Below, piece after piece: positions 7,389 to 15,966 of a DNA stretch of 64,000 nt. The notes under the pieces were generated by a model. The model searched no databases and had not been told where the DNA came from. It saw only the letters and a program-made list of their open reading frames with translations. The DNA comes from Shimia thalassica. GTDB lineage: Bacteria; Pseudomonadota; Alphaproteobacteria; Rhodobacterales; Rhodobacteraceae. Within the stretch, counting starts at the first letter, position 1; each line of letters opens with the position of its first letter. Position numbers and translations under genes: made by a program. Location: assembly GCF_001458215.1 (NCBI RefSeq), contig NZ_CYTW01000005.1, positions 184,049-248,048 of the forward strand, written 5' to 3'.

Positions 7389-9842
7389 ATGAAGTCGCAT
7401 GCCAAAGTTGTGGTTGTAGGTGGGGGCTGTGTAGGGGCTTCGATCCTGTATGGGATGACACAGCATGGAGAAACTGATGTTGTCATGCTGGAACGTACGA
7501 CATTGACCTCTGGGTCGACATGGCATGCGGCGGGTCTACTCGTCACGTTTGTGCGGTCTTACAACATCTCCAAGATGACGATGGAGACCATTCGCATCTA
7601 TGGCGAGGTTGAAGAAAAGCTGGGCAATTCCGTGGGGCTTCGCAAGGTCGGTCAATTGCGCGTTGCCAATACCGAAAAGCGTTGGGACGAATTCCAGTCC
7701 TATATTTCTATTGCCGAGGCCGCAGGTGTCCCCTGCAAATTGCTCACACCTGAAGAAGTCGCCGAAGCCCATCCCCTGTTGGCGCAAAGCGAAAACATCC
7801 GTGGCGGGATTTTGCATACAGAAGATGGCTATGTGAACCCTGCCGACATCACGATGGCCCTTGCCAAACTGGCCCGCGACCAAGGTGCGACCATCTATCA
7901 GAACACCGAAGCTCAGGCCTATGAGAAACTGGACAATGGCCACTGGAAGGTCACAACCGACAAAGGCGACATCACCTGCGAGCATCTGATCTTTGCGACG
8001 GGCAACTATGCGCGTGAAAATGCGCGCCGCGTTGGGCTGGATCTGCCTTGTATCCCGATTGTGCACCAGTACTGGACCACCGAAACCGTGCCGGAACTGG
8101 CCCGTCGTCGCAAAGAAGGGTTGCCCGAGTTTCCTATCCTGCGGGACGAAGACTATGGCGCCTATTTGCGCGAAGATGTGGGCGGGTTTCAGTTCGGCCC
8201 CTATGAGTTCGAAAAAGACCTGAAACTTTTTGCCGAAGACAAGGTGCCCGAGGATTTTGGCGCAGACCTGCTGCCTGAGGATTTTGACGCGGTCGAAACC
8301 CAATGGGAACGTGCGCTCGAACGTGTGCCGACCCTTGGTGAAGTCGGCATCAAGGCCAACACGCGCGGCCCGTTCCAGATGACACCGGACGAGTTGCCGT
8401 TGTGCGGTCCGGCACCGGGTCACGATAACCTGTGGCTTGCCGAAGGCGTGCCGGGCGGCATTCTTTGGGGCGGTACGATGGGCGAAAGTCTGGCCCGCTG
8501 GATTGTGCATGGTGATCCCGGCAAAGACATGTCCGAAATTGATCCCCGCAGGTTCGGAGACTATGCGTCCAAACGCTGGACCATGGATAAGGTTCGCGAA
8601 ACCTGGGGCACCCACATGGATGCCCATGTTCCGGGCGAAGATTTCCCCGGTGCGCGGCCTATGAAAACCGTGCCGTCCTATGATCTGCTCACCGCGCAAG
8701 GCGCCGTCTGGACAAGCTTTAACGGATATGAATTCCCCCGCTGGTTTGCGAAATCCCTGGAAGAAGCGATCCCCGAGCACAGCTTCCGCCGGACCGATCA
8801 TATGGAACTGGTGCAGGAAGAGGTGCGCAGAACCCGCGAAGACGCCGGTTTCATCGAAATGTCCCCCATGACCAAATTCACGGTGCGTGGACCGGGCGCG
8901 GTTGCGTGGCTCGACAGCATCATGGCGAACAAACTGCCCAAGGTAGGGCGGATGACCTTGGCGGTTGCCCTTAATCCCAGAGGGGGCATGGAGGGCGAAT
9001 ACACAATCGTGCGTTATGCAGAGGACGATTTCTATCTTGTCAGCACGCCAAACGGGCAAGTCTACAACTGGGATTACCTGTCGCGCCTGCTGCCGGCAGA
9101 TGGCTCTGTTGTCATGACTGATGTCTCTGAACAGATGGGCGTCATCGCTCTGGCCGGTCCCAACTCAAGAGATATCCTGCGCCCTCTGACAGACAACGAC
9201 CTGTCAAATGCAGCTTTCCCTTGGTTGTCCGCGCAAATGGGCGAGGTAGGCTATGCCAAAAACGTGCATCTTTTGCGGGTGAGCTATACCGGTGAATTGG
9301 GATGGGAGCTGCACCACCCGATTGGCTACAACCGCCACCTCGTTGATTTGCTGCTCAAGGCAGGCGTGAAACCTTTTGGTCTCGAAGCGTTGGAATCCAT
9401 GCGACTGGAAAAATCCTATCGCGCCATCAATCGCGAGATCTGCAAGGACATGACCCCGTATGAGGCAGACCTTGGACGGTTTGTGGCCTTGAAAGAGAAA
9501 ATCAACGGAGCGTTCCAAGAGCGCGATTTTATCGGGAAAGAGGCCCTTCTTAAGCAGAAAGAGCAGGGGGGCTGTAACACTCTGGTGACTCTGAAGCTGC
9601 CGTTTTGCGACACCTCAGTGATGTATGATGAAGGTGTTTATCATGGCGACGCTTTGGTTGGTCGCGTCACGTCGGGTGGGTTTTCCTATTATATGAACCA
9701 CGACATTGCGATGGCATTGGTTCCCCAAGACCTCACCGCTGCGGGCACCAAATTCCAAGTCAACATTCACAATGAAATGCGGGACGCCGAGGTGGTGGAT
9801 ACCTGCCTTTATGACCCAACCAGCGCACGCGCGCGCGCTTGA
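7389..9842 (+). CDS. FAD-dependent demethylase with GcvT domains (DMGDH/sarcosine dehydrogenase family)
   Basis: An 817-residue fusion enzyme. Residues 1-375 form a DAO-type FAD domain with a dinucleotide motif VVVGGGCVGAS and a TWHAAG motif (His46), the position at which FAD is covalently attached in dimethylglycine and sarcosine dehydrogenases. A short FAO_M segment follows (about 375-435), then a GcvT tetrahydrofolate-binding domain (about 440-715) and a GcvT C-terminal barrel. Such enzymes oxidatively remove N-methyl groups and pass the one-carbon unit to tetrahydrofolate. The start ATG 7389 has GGGAG upstream. It lies 22 bases before an MttB-family gene, so it probably removes a second methyl from the tertiary amine left by that enzyme. 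Confidence 0.9.
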   Translation: MKSHAKVVVVGGGCVGASILYGMTQHGETDVVMLERTTLTSGSTWHAAGLLVTFVRSYNISKMTMETIRIYGEVEEKLGNSVGLRKVGQLRVANTEKRWDEFQSYISIAEAAGVPCKLLTPEEVAEAHPLLAQSENIRGGILHTEDGYVNPADITMALAKLARDQGATIYQNTEAQAYEKLDNGHWKVTTDKGDITCEHLIFATGNYARENARRVGLDLPCIPIVHQYWTTETVPELARRRKEGLPEFPILRDEDYGAYLREDVGGFQFGPYEFEKDLKLFAEDKVPEDFGADLLPEDFDAVETQWERALERVPTLGEVGIKANTRGPFQMTPDELPLCGPAPGHDNLWLAEGVPGGILWGGTMGESLARWIVHGDPGKDMSEIDPRRFGDYASKRWTMDKVRETWGTHMDAHVPGEDFPGARPMKTVPSYDLLTAQGAVWTSFNGYEFPRWFAKSLEEAIPEHSFRRTDHMELVQEEVRRTREDAGFIEMSPMTKFTVRGPGAVAWLDSIMANKLPKVGRMTLAVALNPRGGMEGEYTIVRYAEDDFYLVSTPNGQVYNWDYLSRLLPADGSVVMTDVSEQMGVIALAGPNSRDILRPLTDNDLSNAAFPWLSAQMGEVGYAKNVHLLRVSYTGELGWELHHPIGYNRHLVDLLLKAGVKPFGLEALESMRLEKSYRAINREICKDMTPYEADLGRFVALKEKINGAFQERDFIGKEALLKQKEQGGCNTLVTLKLPFCDTSVMYDEGVYHGDALVGRVTSGGFSYYMNHDIAMALVPQDLTAAGTKFQVNIHNEMRDAEVVDTCLYDPTSARARA

Positions 9843-9864
9843 CCTTTGAACAGGATCAGACACC

Positions 9865-11382
9865 ATGACTGAAACGAAAAAACGCCCTTCGCGGGGGGGA
9901 CGTGCGGCCCGTGTTCAGGCGCGTACAAACCCGGCGCCGGTCTATTTGCCCACGCTAAACCGGGCGGTCGGCCCCATAGATCTTCTTGGCCCGGACGGGG
10001 TCGAGAAAATCCACAACGCGGCCATGACGATTTTGGAAACCACCGGCATTGAATTCCGCGATCCTGTGGCCCTCGCCGATTGGAAACGCGCAGGCGCAGA
10101 TGTGGAAGGCGAACGTGTACGCATCGGGCGCGACATGTTGATGGACCTGATTTCAACGGTTCCCTCGACTTACCAGTATCATGCGCGTGATCCCCAAAAA
10201 ACGGTTGATGTAGGTGGGGCGCATTCGATTTTTGCCAACGCTTATGGCGCACCGTTTGTGTATGGTCTGGACGGGGAACGCCGCCCGTCCATGCTTGAAG
10301 ATGCGCATAACTTTTTCAAACTGGGCCAGATGAGTCAGGCGCTTCATGTGCCGGGTGTTCTGCCGGTCGAGCCGCAGGATGTTCCCGTTCCACATCGCCA
10401 TCTCGAGCTGGTGCATGCCGCTCTGACGTTGACCGACAAACCCATTAAGGGCTCTGTTCTATCTGCAACAGCGGCGCGAGACACGGTTGAGATGACCCGC
10501 ATTGTGTTTGGTGAAGAGTTCGTTGACCAAAACGTGGTCGTCACATCCCTGTTGAACTGCAACACGCCGCTTGTCTGGGATGAAACCATGCTGGAGAGCT
10601 TGCGGGTCTATGCGGCTGCCAACCAGCCATGTTTATTGTCTCCGTTTGTGTTGGCAGGGGCCAGCACACCGGCCAGCCCCCAAGGTGGTGTTGCGCTTCT
10701 CATTGCCGAGTCTTTGGCTGGCATGGCCTATAGCCAGATTGTGCGGCGTGGCGCGCCCATGGTTTTGGGGGTCGCGATCATGGGGGTTTCCATGAAAACC
10801 GGTGCGCCAATGATGGGATCGCCTGAACCGGGTCTGATGAATTTGCTGGTTGGACAGATGGCGCGTTTCTACGATGTGCCATGGCGCTCGTGCACGATGT
10901 GGACAGGATCAAAGTCGCCCGATTTGCAGGCCGGTTTTGACAGTGCCAACACGATGTGGCCTGTGCTGTTGGGTGGGTGTAACTTCATCGTGCATTCCGC
11001 TGGCTTCCTCGAAGGGGCGCTGGGCGTCAGCTATTCCAAATGGGTGCACGACTCCTATCAACTCGAAGCCTTCCATCGCTTCTTTAGCGGCCTAAAGGAA
11101 GAAAGCCTTGATGCGCTTTTGGGGGATGTTGCCGAAATCGGACCCGGCGGGCATTTCCTTGGAACGGATCATACGCGTGAAAACCCTCTTCTTATTAACC
11201 CGCTGCAAAACAACGACAGCTACGAGCAGTGGGTGGATGAAGGTGCAAAGAATGCCGACATGGTGGGGCGCGACGAAGCACAGCGTATCCTGCACAATTA
11301 TGTGCAGCCGCCCATGGATGCCGACACGCGCGGTGCACTGGACGACTTTGTTGCAAAGAAGCGCTTGGAATATCAGACCTGA
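9865..11382 (+). CDS. Trimethylamine methyltransferase (MttB) family protein, non-pyrrolysine
   Basis: A 505-residue protein covering the full MttB/COG5598 TIM-barrel length, with family segments such as VEKIHNAAMTILETTGIEF near the start and GCNFIVHSAGFLEGALGVSYSK. No in-frame amber codon is present, so it belongs to the pyrrolysine-free branch (MtgB, MtpB and relatives) that demethylates quaternary amines such as glycine betaine or proline betaine to a corrinoid protein. No corrinoid-binding protein gene is adjacent, so the methyl acceptor must be encoded elsewhere or differ. The substrate is not predictable from sequence; the flanking Ldh2 and DadA genes point to an N-methylated amino acid betaine. 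Confidence 0.92.
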   Translation: MTETKKRPSRGGRAARVQARTNPAPVYLPTLNRAVGPIDLLGPDGVEKIHNAAMTILETTGIEFRDPVALADWKRAGADVEGERVRIGRDMLMDLISTVPSTYQYHARDPQKTVDVGGAHSIFANAYGAPFVYGLDGERRPSMLEDAHNFFKLGQMSQALHVPGVLPVEPQDVPVPHRHLELVHAALTLTDKPIKGSVLSATAARDTVEMTRIVFGEEFVDQNVVVTSLLNCNTPLVWDETMLESLRVYAAANQPCLLSPFVLAGASTPASPQGGVALLIAESLAGMAYSQIVRRGAPMVLGVAIMGVSMKTGAPMMGSPEPGLMNLLVGQMARFYDVPWRSCTMWTGSKSPDLQAGFDSANTMWPVLLGGCNFIVHSAGFLEGALGVSYSKWVHDSYQLEAFHRFFSGLKEESLDALLGDVAEIGPGGHFLGTDHTRENPLLINPLQNNDSYEQWVDEGAKNADMVGRDEAQRILHNYVQPPMDADTRGALDDFVAKKRLEYQT

Positions 11383-11461
11383 ACAGGCAAAGCTGCGATA
11401 AACAAGACACAGGGCGGGCGCGTATAGGGCCCGCTCTCAGCGTGAAGAACAAGGATGCCGC

Positions 11462-12475
11462 ATGACCGAGATTTCGACCAGACACCTCTTGCTTGACGAG
11501 GTCCGCACCTTTGCCAAATCCTACCTTGTGAAGGCAGGTATGAATGCGGCGGGCAGTGACGTATTGGCTAACCTTGTGATGATGTCCGAACGCGACGGCC
11601 CACGCAGCCATGGTCTTCGAATGCTGCCGGTCTATGCGCAAAGCTTTGCCTCCGGCTATGCCAATCCTGACGCGATGCCCAAGATCGAGCGCACCGCCCC
11701 GGGGGTGCTGCGCGCGGATGCAGATAACGGATATTTCCAGATCGCGGCAGAGATGGCGCGCGACGACCTGATTGCGATGGCGCGCGAAAACGGGATCGCG
11801 GCCTTGACCTGTGCCAACAGCCACCATCTTGGGGCGATGCGATTTGACACGGAACCTTTGGCCGAGGCCGGACTGGTGGCGCTGGGCGTTGTGAATTCGC
11901 TTTCGATGGTGGTGCCGCATGGCGGCGTGCGGCCTGTTTTTGGCACCAACCCGATGTCTTTTGCCTGTCCGCGCGACGGCGCGTCACCCGTTGTCTGGGA
12001 TCAGGCGTCTTCGGTTGTGGCCCTGATGGACGTCAAGATGGCGGCTGCCGAAGGGCATGATCTGCCCCGCGCAGGGGGGCTTGATACCTCTGGACAGCCC
12101 AGCACCGATCCCAATGCAATTCTTGAAACCCGCAGTTTGCTGCCTTTTGGCGAACACAAGGGCGCGGCGATTGCCTTTATGGTCGAAATTCTGGGCGCGG
12201 CGCTTGCGGGTGGCACATTGTCCGTGAACAACGAAGATCGCGAAGCGCACGGCGCCCTGAACGTCAAAGGGGGCGCGACCTTGATTGCGATCGATCCAAG
12301 CCGCTTTGGGAATGCGTCGTTCAACGACTACGTCACGCGTGTGTGTGCCGAGATCGAAGGCAATGGCGCGGCACGCGTACCCGGTGACGGGCGCTTGGGC
12401 AAACGCGCTGAGGCCACCAGCACAGGTATCGCCGTCAGCACTGCGTTGCTCGCTGAACTGGGATTTGAAGGCTAG
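11462..12475 (+). CDS. Ldh2/malate dehydrogenase-like oxidoreductase (possibly cyclic imine reductase)
   Basis: A 337-residue member of the Ldh_2 family (malate/L-lactate/ureidoglycolate dehydrogenases and delta1-piperideine/pyrroline-2-carboxylate reductases). Visible are the RSHGLRMLP active-site segment and the NAD(P)-binding run VVPHGGVRPVFGTNPMSFACP. LPFGEHKGAAIAFMVEIL is characteristic of the family. It lies 79 bases after the MttB gene and 10 before a DadA-like gene. That context favours the cyclic imine-reducing function, turning the imine made by the amino acid dehydrogenase into an L-amino acid. Malate or lactate oxidation remains possible. Confidence 0.85.
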   Translation: MTEISTRHLLLDEVRTFAKSYLVKAGMNAAGSDVLANLVMMSERDGPRSHGLRMLPVYAQSFASGYANPDAMPKIERTAPGVLRADADNGYFQIAAEMARDDLIAMARENGIAALTCANSHHLGAMRFDTEPLAEAGLVALGVVNSLSMVVPHGGVRPVFGTNPMSFACPRDGASPVVWDQASSVVALMDVKMAAAEGHDLPRAGGLDTSGQPSTDPNAILETRSLLPFGEHKGAAIAFMVEILGAALAGGTLSVNNEDREAHGALNVKGGATLIAIDPSRFGNASFNDYVTRVCAEIEGNGAARVPGDGRLGKRAEATSTGIAVSTALLAELGFEG

Positions 12476-12485
12476 GGAAAACAAA

Positions 12486-13724
12486 ATGAAGCATGTTGTG
12501 GTGATCGGCGGCGGGGTCGTTGGCATCTCTTGTGCATTGTCACTGTTGGACGATGGGCATGATGTGACCGTGCTTGATCCGGGGGCTGTGGGCGAGGGGG
12601 CAAGCTGGGCTTCTTGTGGATGCATCGCAGTTGGCGAGGTCGTGCCGCTGTCCCAGCCGGGCATGTTGACCAAAGTGCCGGGCTGGCTGATCGATCCGGA
12701 TTCTCCCCTGTCCCTGCGCCCGTCGAGCGCTCTGAAACTCTTGCCGTGGTTCGCGCGGTTCACGGCGAACTCCCGCCCCTCGAAAATGCGAGAGATCGCT
12801 GTTGATCTGGCAAAGCTGAACTTTGCGGCCACTGATGATTTCAAGGCGCAGATGGTAAAATACGGCGTGCAGGACATGCTGATCGAACGCCCTGTTCTCA
12901 AACTGTTCGAGGATGACCGCGACAAGGCCACAATGGGGGCGGCCTTTGACCTCGCGCGCGAAATGGGATGCACGATTGATGAAATTTCCGGTGCCGAGGC
13001 CCATGAAATAGAGCCTGCCATTGCGCCCGATTTCCAACACGCGGCGGTTTTGCGCGACTGGAGCTTTGTTGCCGATCCCCGTCGTCTTGTGATCGCCTTG
13101 CATCGCGCCTTTGATCAGCGCGGCGGCAAGGTTGTTGTAACGGCGGGAACGGGTTTCACACGGGAAAACCAGCGGCTCACGGGTGTCACCTGTGCCGATG
13201 GGCAAACGATCTCTGCGGACGAGGTGGTTCTGGCGGCTGGCACCCACTCAAAAGCGCTGGCTTCACAGCTTGAGATCGCTTTACAGCTTGAAGGTGTTCT
13301 TGGGTATTCGACGGGTCTCAGCGACCCCGGGGTCGATTTGAAGCATACCGTGTTTTACCCTTCGGGTGGTTTCGGGATCACCCCGTATGAAAATGAACTG
13401 GCGGTTGCGGGCACGATTGAGTTTGCAGGTCTCACCGCCGATCCGCGTTGGCGCCGCGCCGACGTTTTGGTCAAGCGCGCCCATCGCGTTTTGCCGGGAT
13501 TACAGGACAAAAAAGCCAGCAGACGCATGGGCCGCCGTCCGTTCACACCTGATACGCGCCCGATCCTTGGCCGGTCGGCAAAAATGCCGAACCTCACCTT
13601 TGCAACGGGTCACGGGCAACTGGGGCTGACGCTCGGGGCGACTACGGGCGGGATCGTTGCAGATCTGATCGCTGGCAGATCCCCGCAAATAGACATCGCC
13701 GCGTTTAGCCCCGACAGGTTCTGA
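12486..13724 (+). CDS. D-amino acid dehydrogenase-like FAD oxidoreductase (DadA family)
   Basis: A 412-residue DAO-family flavoprotein. The N-terminal HVVVIGGGVVGISCALSLLDDGHDVTVLD is a classic FAD Rossmann motif with the terminal acidic residue. The C-terminal RPFTPDTRPILGRS and ATGHGQLGLTLG segments are typical of DadA and related membrane-associated dehydrogenases. ATG 12486 follows AGGGAAAA and is 10 bases after the previous stop; the longer open frame is a shadow. It probably oxidises a D-amino acid or a cyclic secondary amine acid released by demethylation, feeding the neighbouring Ldh2-type reductase. The gene ends 6 bases before the stop of convergent ilvA. Confidence 0.88.
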   Translation: MKHVVVIGGGVVGISCALSLLDDGHDVTVLDPGAVGEGASWASCGCIAVGEVVPLSQPGMLTKVPGWLIDPDSPLSLRPSSALKLLPWFARFTANSRPSKMREIAVDLAKLNFAATDDFKAQMVKYGVQDMLIERPVLKLFEDDRDKATMGAAFDLAREMGCTIDEISGAEAHEIEPAIAPDFQHAAVLRDWSFVADPRRLVIALHRAFDQRGGKVVVTAGTGFTRENQRLTGVTCADGQTISADEVVLAAGTHSKALASQLEIALQLEGVLGYSTGLSDPGVDLKHTVFYPSGGFGITPYENELAVAGTIEFAGLTADPRWRRADVLVKRAHRVLPGLQDKKASRRMGRRPFTPDTRPILGRSAKMPNLTFATGHGQLGLTLGATTGGIVADLIAGRSPQIDIAAFSPDRF

Positions 13725-13730
13725 TCCTGC

Positions 13731-14942
13731 CTAAACGCCGCTATCCGTGCGCACCTTAAAGCCGTGTTCGCGCAGGGCACCGACGATCTCGCGGACGTGG
13801 TGGATGTCGCGGGCTTCGATCACCACCTCGAGTTCTGCCTGTTTCAGGGCAACAGTCTGCATCATGCGTTGGTGGATAACCTCGATCACGTTGGCGCTTC
13901 CATCCCCGATGATGCGCGATATGTCGGACAGTTGTCCGGGCGTGTCATCGATTTCAAAGGTAAGGCGCGTGATGCGCCCGTCACTGACCAGCCCGCGCAG
14001 GATCAAGGTCGACAACAGACGCGAGTCGATGTTGCCGCCACAGATCACCAGACCGACAGTTTTGCCCTTATAAGCTTCAAGATGTTTCTCGATCACGGCA
14101 AGTCCGGCCCCGGGGGCACCCTCGGCAACCAGCTTTTCGTGGCTGATCAGATCAAACACCGCTTTTTCGATTTCCGCTTCTGTGGCACTGTCGATGCGAT
14201 CTACATACTTTGCGATGATGTCCATATTGGCCTGTGAAGGTTCGCGCACCGCAATCCCTTCGGCCAGAGTTGCCCCCCCGAAATTGGTGGAGCCCATGTC
14301 GAACTGGGCTTTTGCTGCATCAAACAGTTCGGCTTGGGCACCGACGATTTCTATCTCGGGTTTGATGTCTTTGGCGGCGACCGCGATGCCTGCAATCAAG
14401 CCTCCTCCGCCGATGGGCACGACGATCACATCCAGTTCCGGATGATCCTCAAGCATTTCGATGGCCACGGTGCCTTGGCCTGCTGCCACAACTTCATCAT
14501 CAAAGGGGTGGATCAGGGTCAGGTTCTTTTCTGCTGCCATATCCAGTGTGAACTGCACGCTTTCGTCAAAGCCGCTGCCGTGCAGGACAACTTGCGCCCC
14601 AAAATCTTCGGTCCGTTTCACTTTATTAAACGGGGTGCCCTCGGGCATTACGATGACGGACGGAATTCCCAATCGAGAGGCGTGATAGGCAACCCCCTGT
14701 GCATGGTTTCCGGCGCTACAGGCGATGACACCGTTTTTGCGTTGCTCGTCGGACAGGGTGAGCAGTTTTGCCAAAGCCCCCCGAGATTTAAACGCATTGG
14801 TGTGCTGCAGGTTTTCCAGCTTCAGATACAGATCGATCCCGAGATGCATCGAAAGGCGTGTGGCCTTGACCATGGGGGTGCGGATCGTGGCACTGCGAAT
14901 GGTGTCGTGTGTCTGTCGGATAAGGTCAGGTGTCAGCGCCAT
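13731..14942 (-). CDS. ilvA: Threonine ammonia-lyase (threonine dehydratase)
   Basis: A 403-residue fold-type II PLP enzyme that deaminates L-threonine (and serine) to 2-oxobutyrate. The PLP lysine is Lys52 in NAFKSRGALA and the phosphate-binding loop is VPIGGGGLIAG. The C-terminal 75 residues (ITRLTFEIDDTPGQLSDISRIIGD onward) form a single ACT-like regulatory domain, as in the short biodegradative-type IlvA common in alphaproteobacteria. The start ATG 14942 is chosen because MALTPDLIRQTHDTI matches the usual N-terminus; the frame upstream does not. It is transcribed toward the amino acid catabolic operon and has no visible partner gene. Confidence 0.94.
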   Translation of the reverse strand: MALTPDLIRQTHDTIRSATIRTPMVKATRLSMHLGIDLYLKLENLQHTNAFKSRGALAKLLTLSDEQRKNGVIACSAGNHAQGVAYHASRLGIPSVIVMPEGTPFNKVKRTEDFGAQVVLHGSGFDESVQFTLDMAAEKNLTLIHPFDDEVVAAGQGTVAIEMLEDHPELDVIVVPIGGGGLIAGIAVAAKDIKPEIEIVGAQAELFDAAKAQFDMGSTNFGGATLAEGIAVREPSQANMDIIAKYVDRIDSATEAEIEKAVFDLISHEKLVAEGAPGAGLAVIEKHLEAYKGKTVGLVICGGNIDSRLLSTLILRGLVSDGRITRLTFEIDDTPGQLSDISRIIGDGSANVIEVIHQRMMQTVALKQAELEVVIEARDIHHVREIVGALREHGFKVRTDSGV

Positions 14943-15966
14943 AGTCGCGTTCCGCAAATTGGGTTTCAAAAGATCGGGCCAAAGGGCCAATTGCTTTGTC
15001 GTGCAATGCCGCCGTGCACAAGTCAATCAGCAGCGTTCCGTTTCTACCCGATGTGGTGGGTGGTGGAGCGTATCCTACAGGTGTTTTCGGTCATTGATGC
15101 GGTCGTGCAATTTATATTCCTAAAATTGCATGTGGTTGAATTGGCGTGGAAAAACGGATGCGACATATCATCTCGCTGGTGCAGCATTTTTTTTGGCAAT
15201 GCAGAATTATTGCTGCCCGGCGTCCATTGGTTCGGGCACTTTGCTGGTCGTCTGTTCCAATCCGTAAGCGACCCATTCGTTCCTGTTTGCGCCTTTCGCA
15301 AAACAGTACGCGCGATGGGTTGCGGTGCCGGATGAAATGTACCCCGCGGATTCGCGCATAGATGTTCGGTCGTTTTGCCCATGACACAAATCCAGCATCA
15401 CATTTATTGCACCACCGTGCGCGCACCGCACATGCTTGTCAGGCGTGCGATCAAAAGTTTTCAAGTCCACAAGGGCATTTAGCAGACGGGCAGGGCAGGG
15501 CCGCTTATGTCGTCAAAAAGGCGCGCCGCCTTGATCCTTTGGTGCGATGGTTGGTCAAAATGACCTCTGTCTGGGGCGGCCCAAACGACGTGGCGTCACA
15601 TTTTTTGTCTCGATGGGCGGCGATCGCGGGTGCGCGGTTTTCCAAAGATGGGCGGCGCAGACCTCTCAAAAGCGCGAGATGTCCACAGCGCGGGTCAAAC
15701 GCGCGATGTCAAAATCGCTTTGTTTTTAAGCGTTTCACAAATGCCGCCTGATCCGGTTTCGTTCAAAGTCATTCCCTCGCACAGTCTGACAATTCCGGCG
15801 GATAAGCCCTTGGCAATGACCCCCAATCGCCCCTAAAAGGGCGTCAGATTCTTATGTGGGCCGCGCAAGAGTATTCCTTTGCGTGTGCAACGTGGAAAAT
15901 TTTGCGCCGTTGGCTTGTCTGTTCGGTGTGAAGCAAAGGTAGCCGGGCTGAAAAGAACGAAGCGAA
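14943..15966. other. Gene-free interval upstream of nqrA
   Basis: About 1 kb between the divergent ilvA and nqrA starts holds no recognisable gene. Open frames exist on both strands (for example about 15112-15426 minus and 15362-15751 plus), but they overlap each other, have no family resemblance and lack good ribosome-binding sites. A possible nqr promoter is TTGGCA (15810-15815), 18 bases, TAAAAG (15834-15839), leaving a leader of roughly 120 bases. The length is unusual in this otherwise tightly packed region. Confidence 0.5.

Noticed and set aside
7536..9059. A 507-codon minus-strand frame opposite the FAD/GcvT demethylase
   Set aside because: Antisense shadow of a well-supported gene; translation has no family features.
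9865..11382. Pyrrolysine-containing MttB
   Set aside because: There is no in-frame TAG inside the gene, so this is the pyrrolysine-free type.
14334..15335. A 333-codon open frame on the plus strand opposite ilvA
   Set aside because: It lies almost wholly antisense to a clear threonine dehydratase and has no recognisable domain; the length follows from the GC-rich codon pattern.
15362..15751. Possible small gene in the gap before nqrA
   Set aside because: No ribosome-binding site, no recognisable domain, overlapping frames on both strands; described as gene-free instead.
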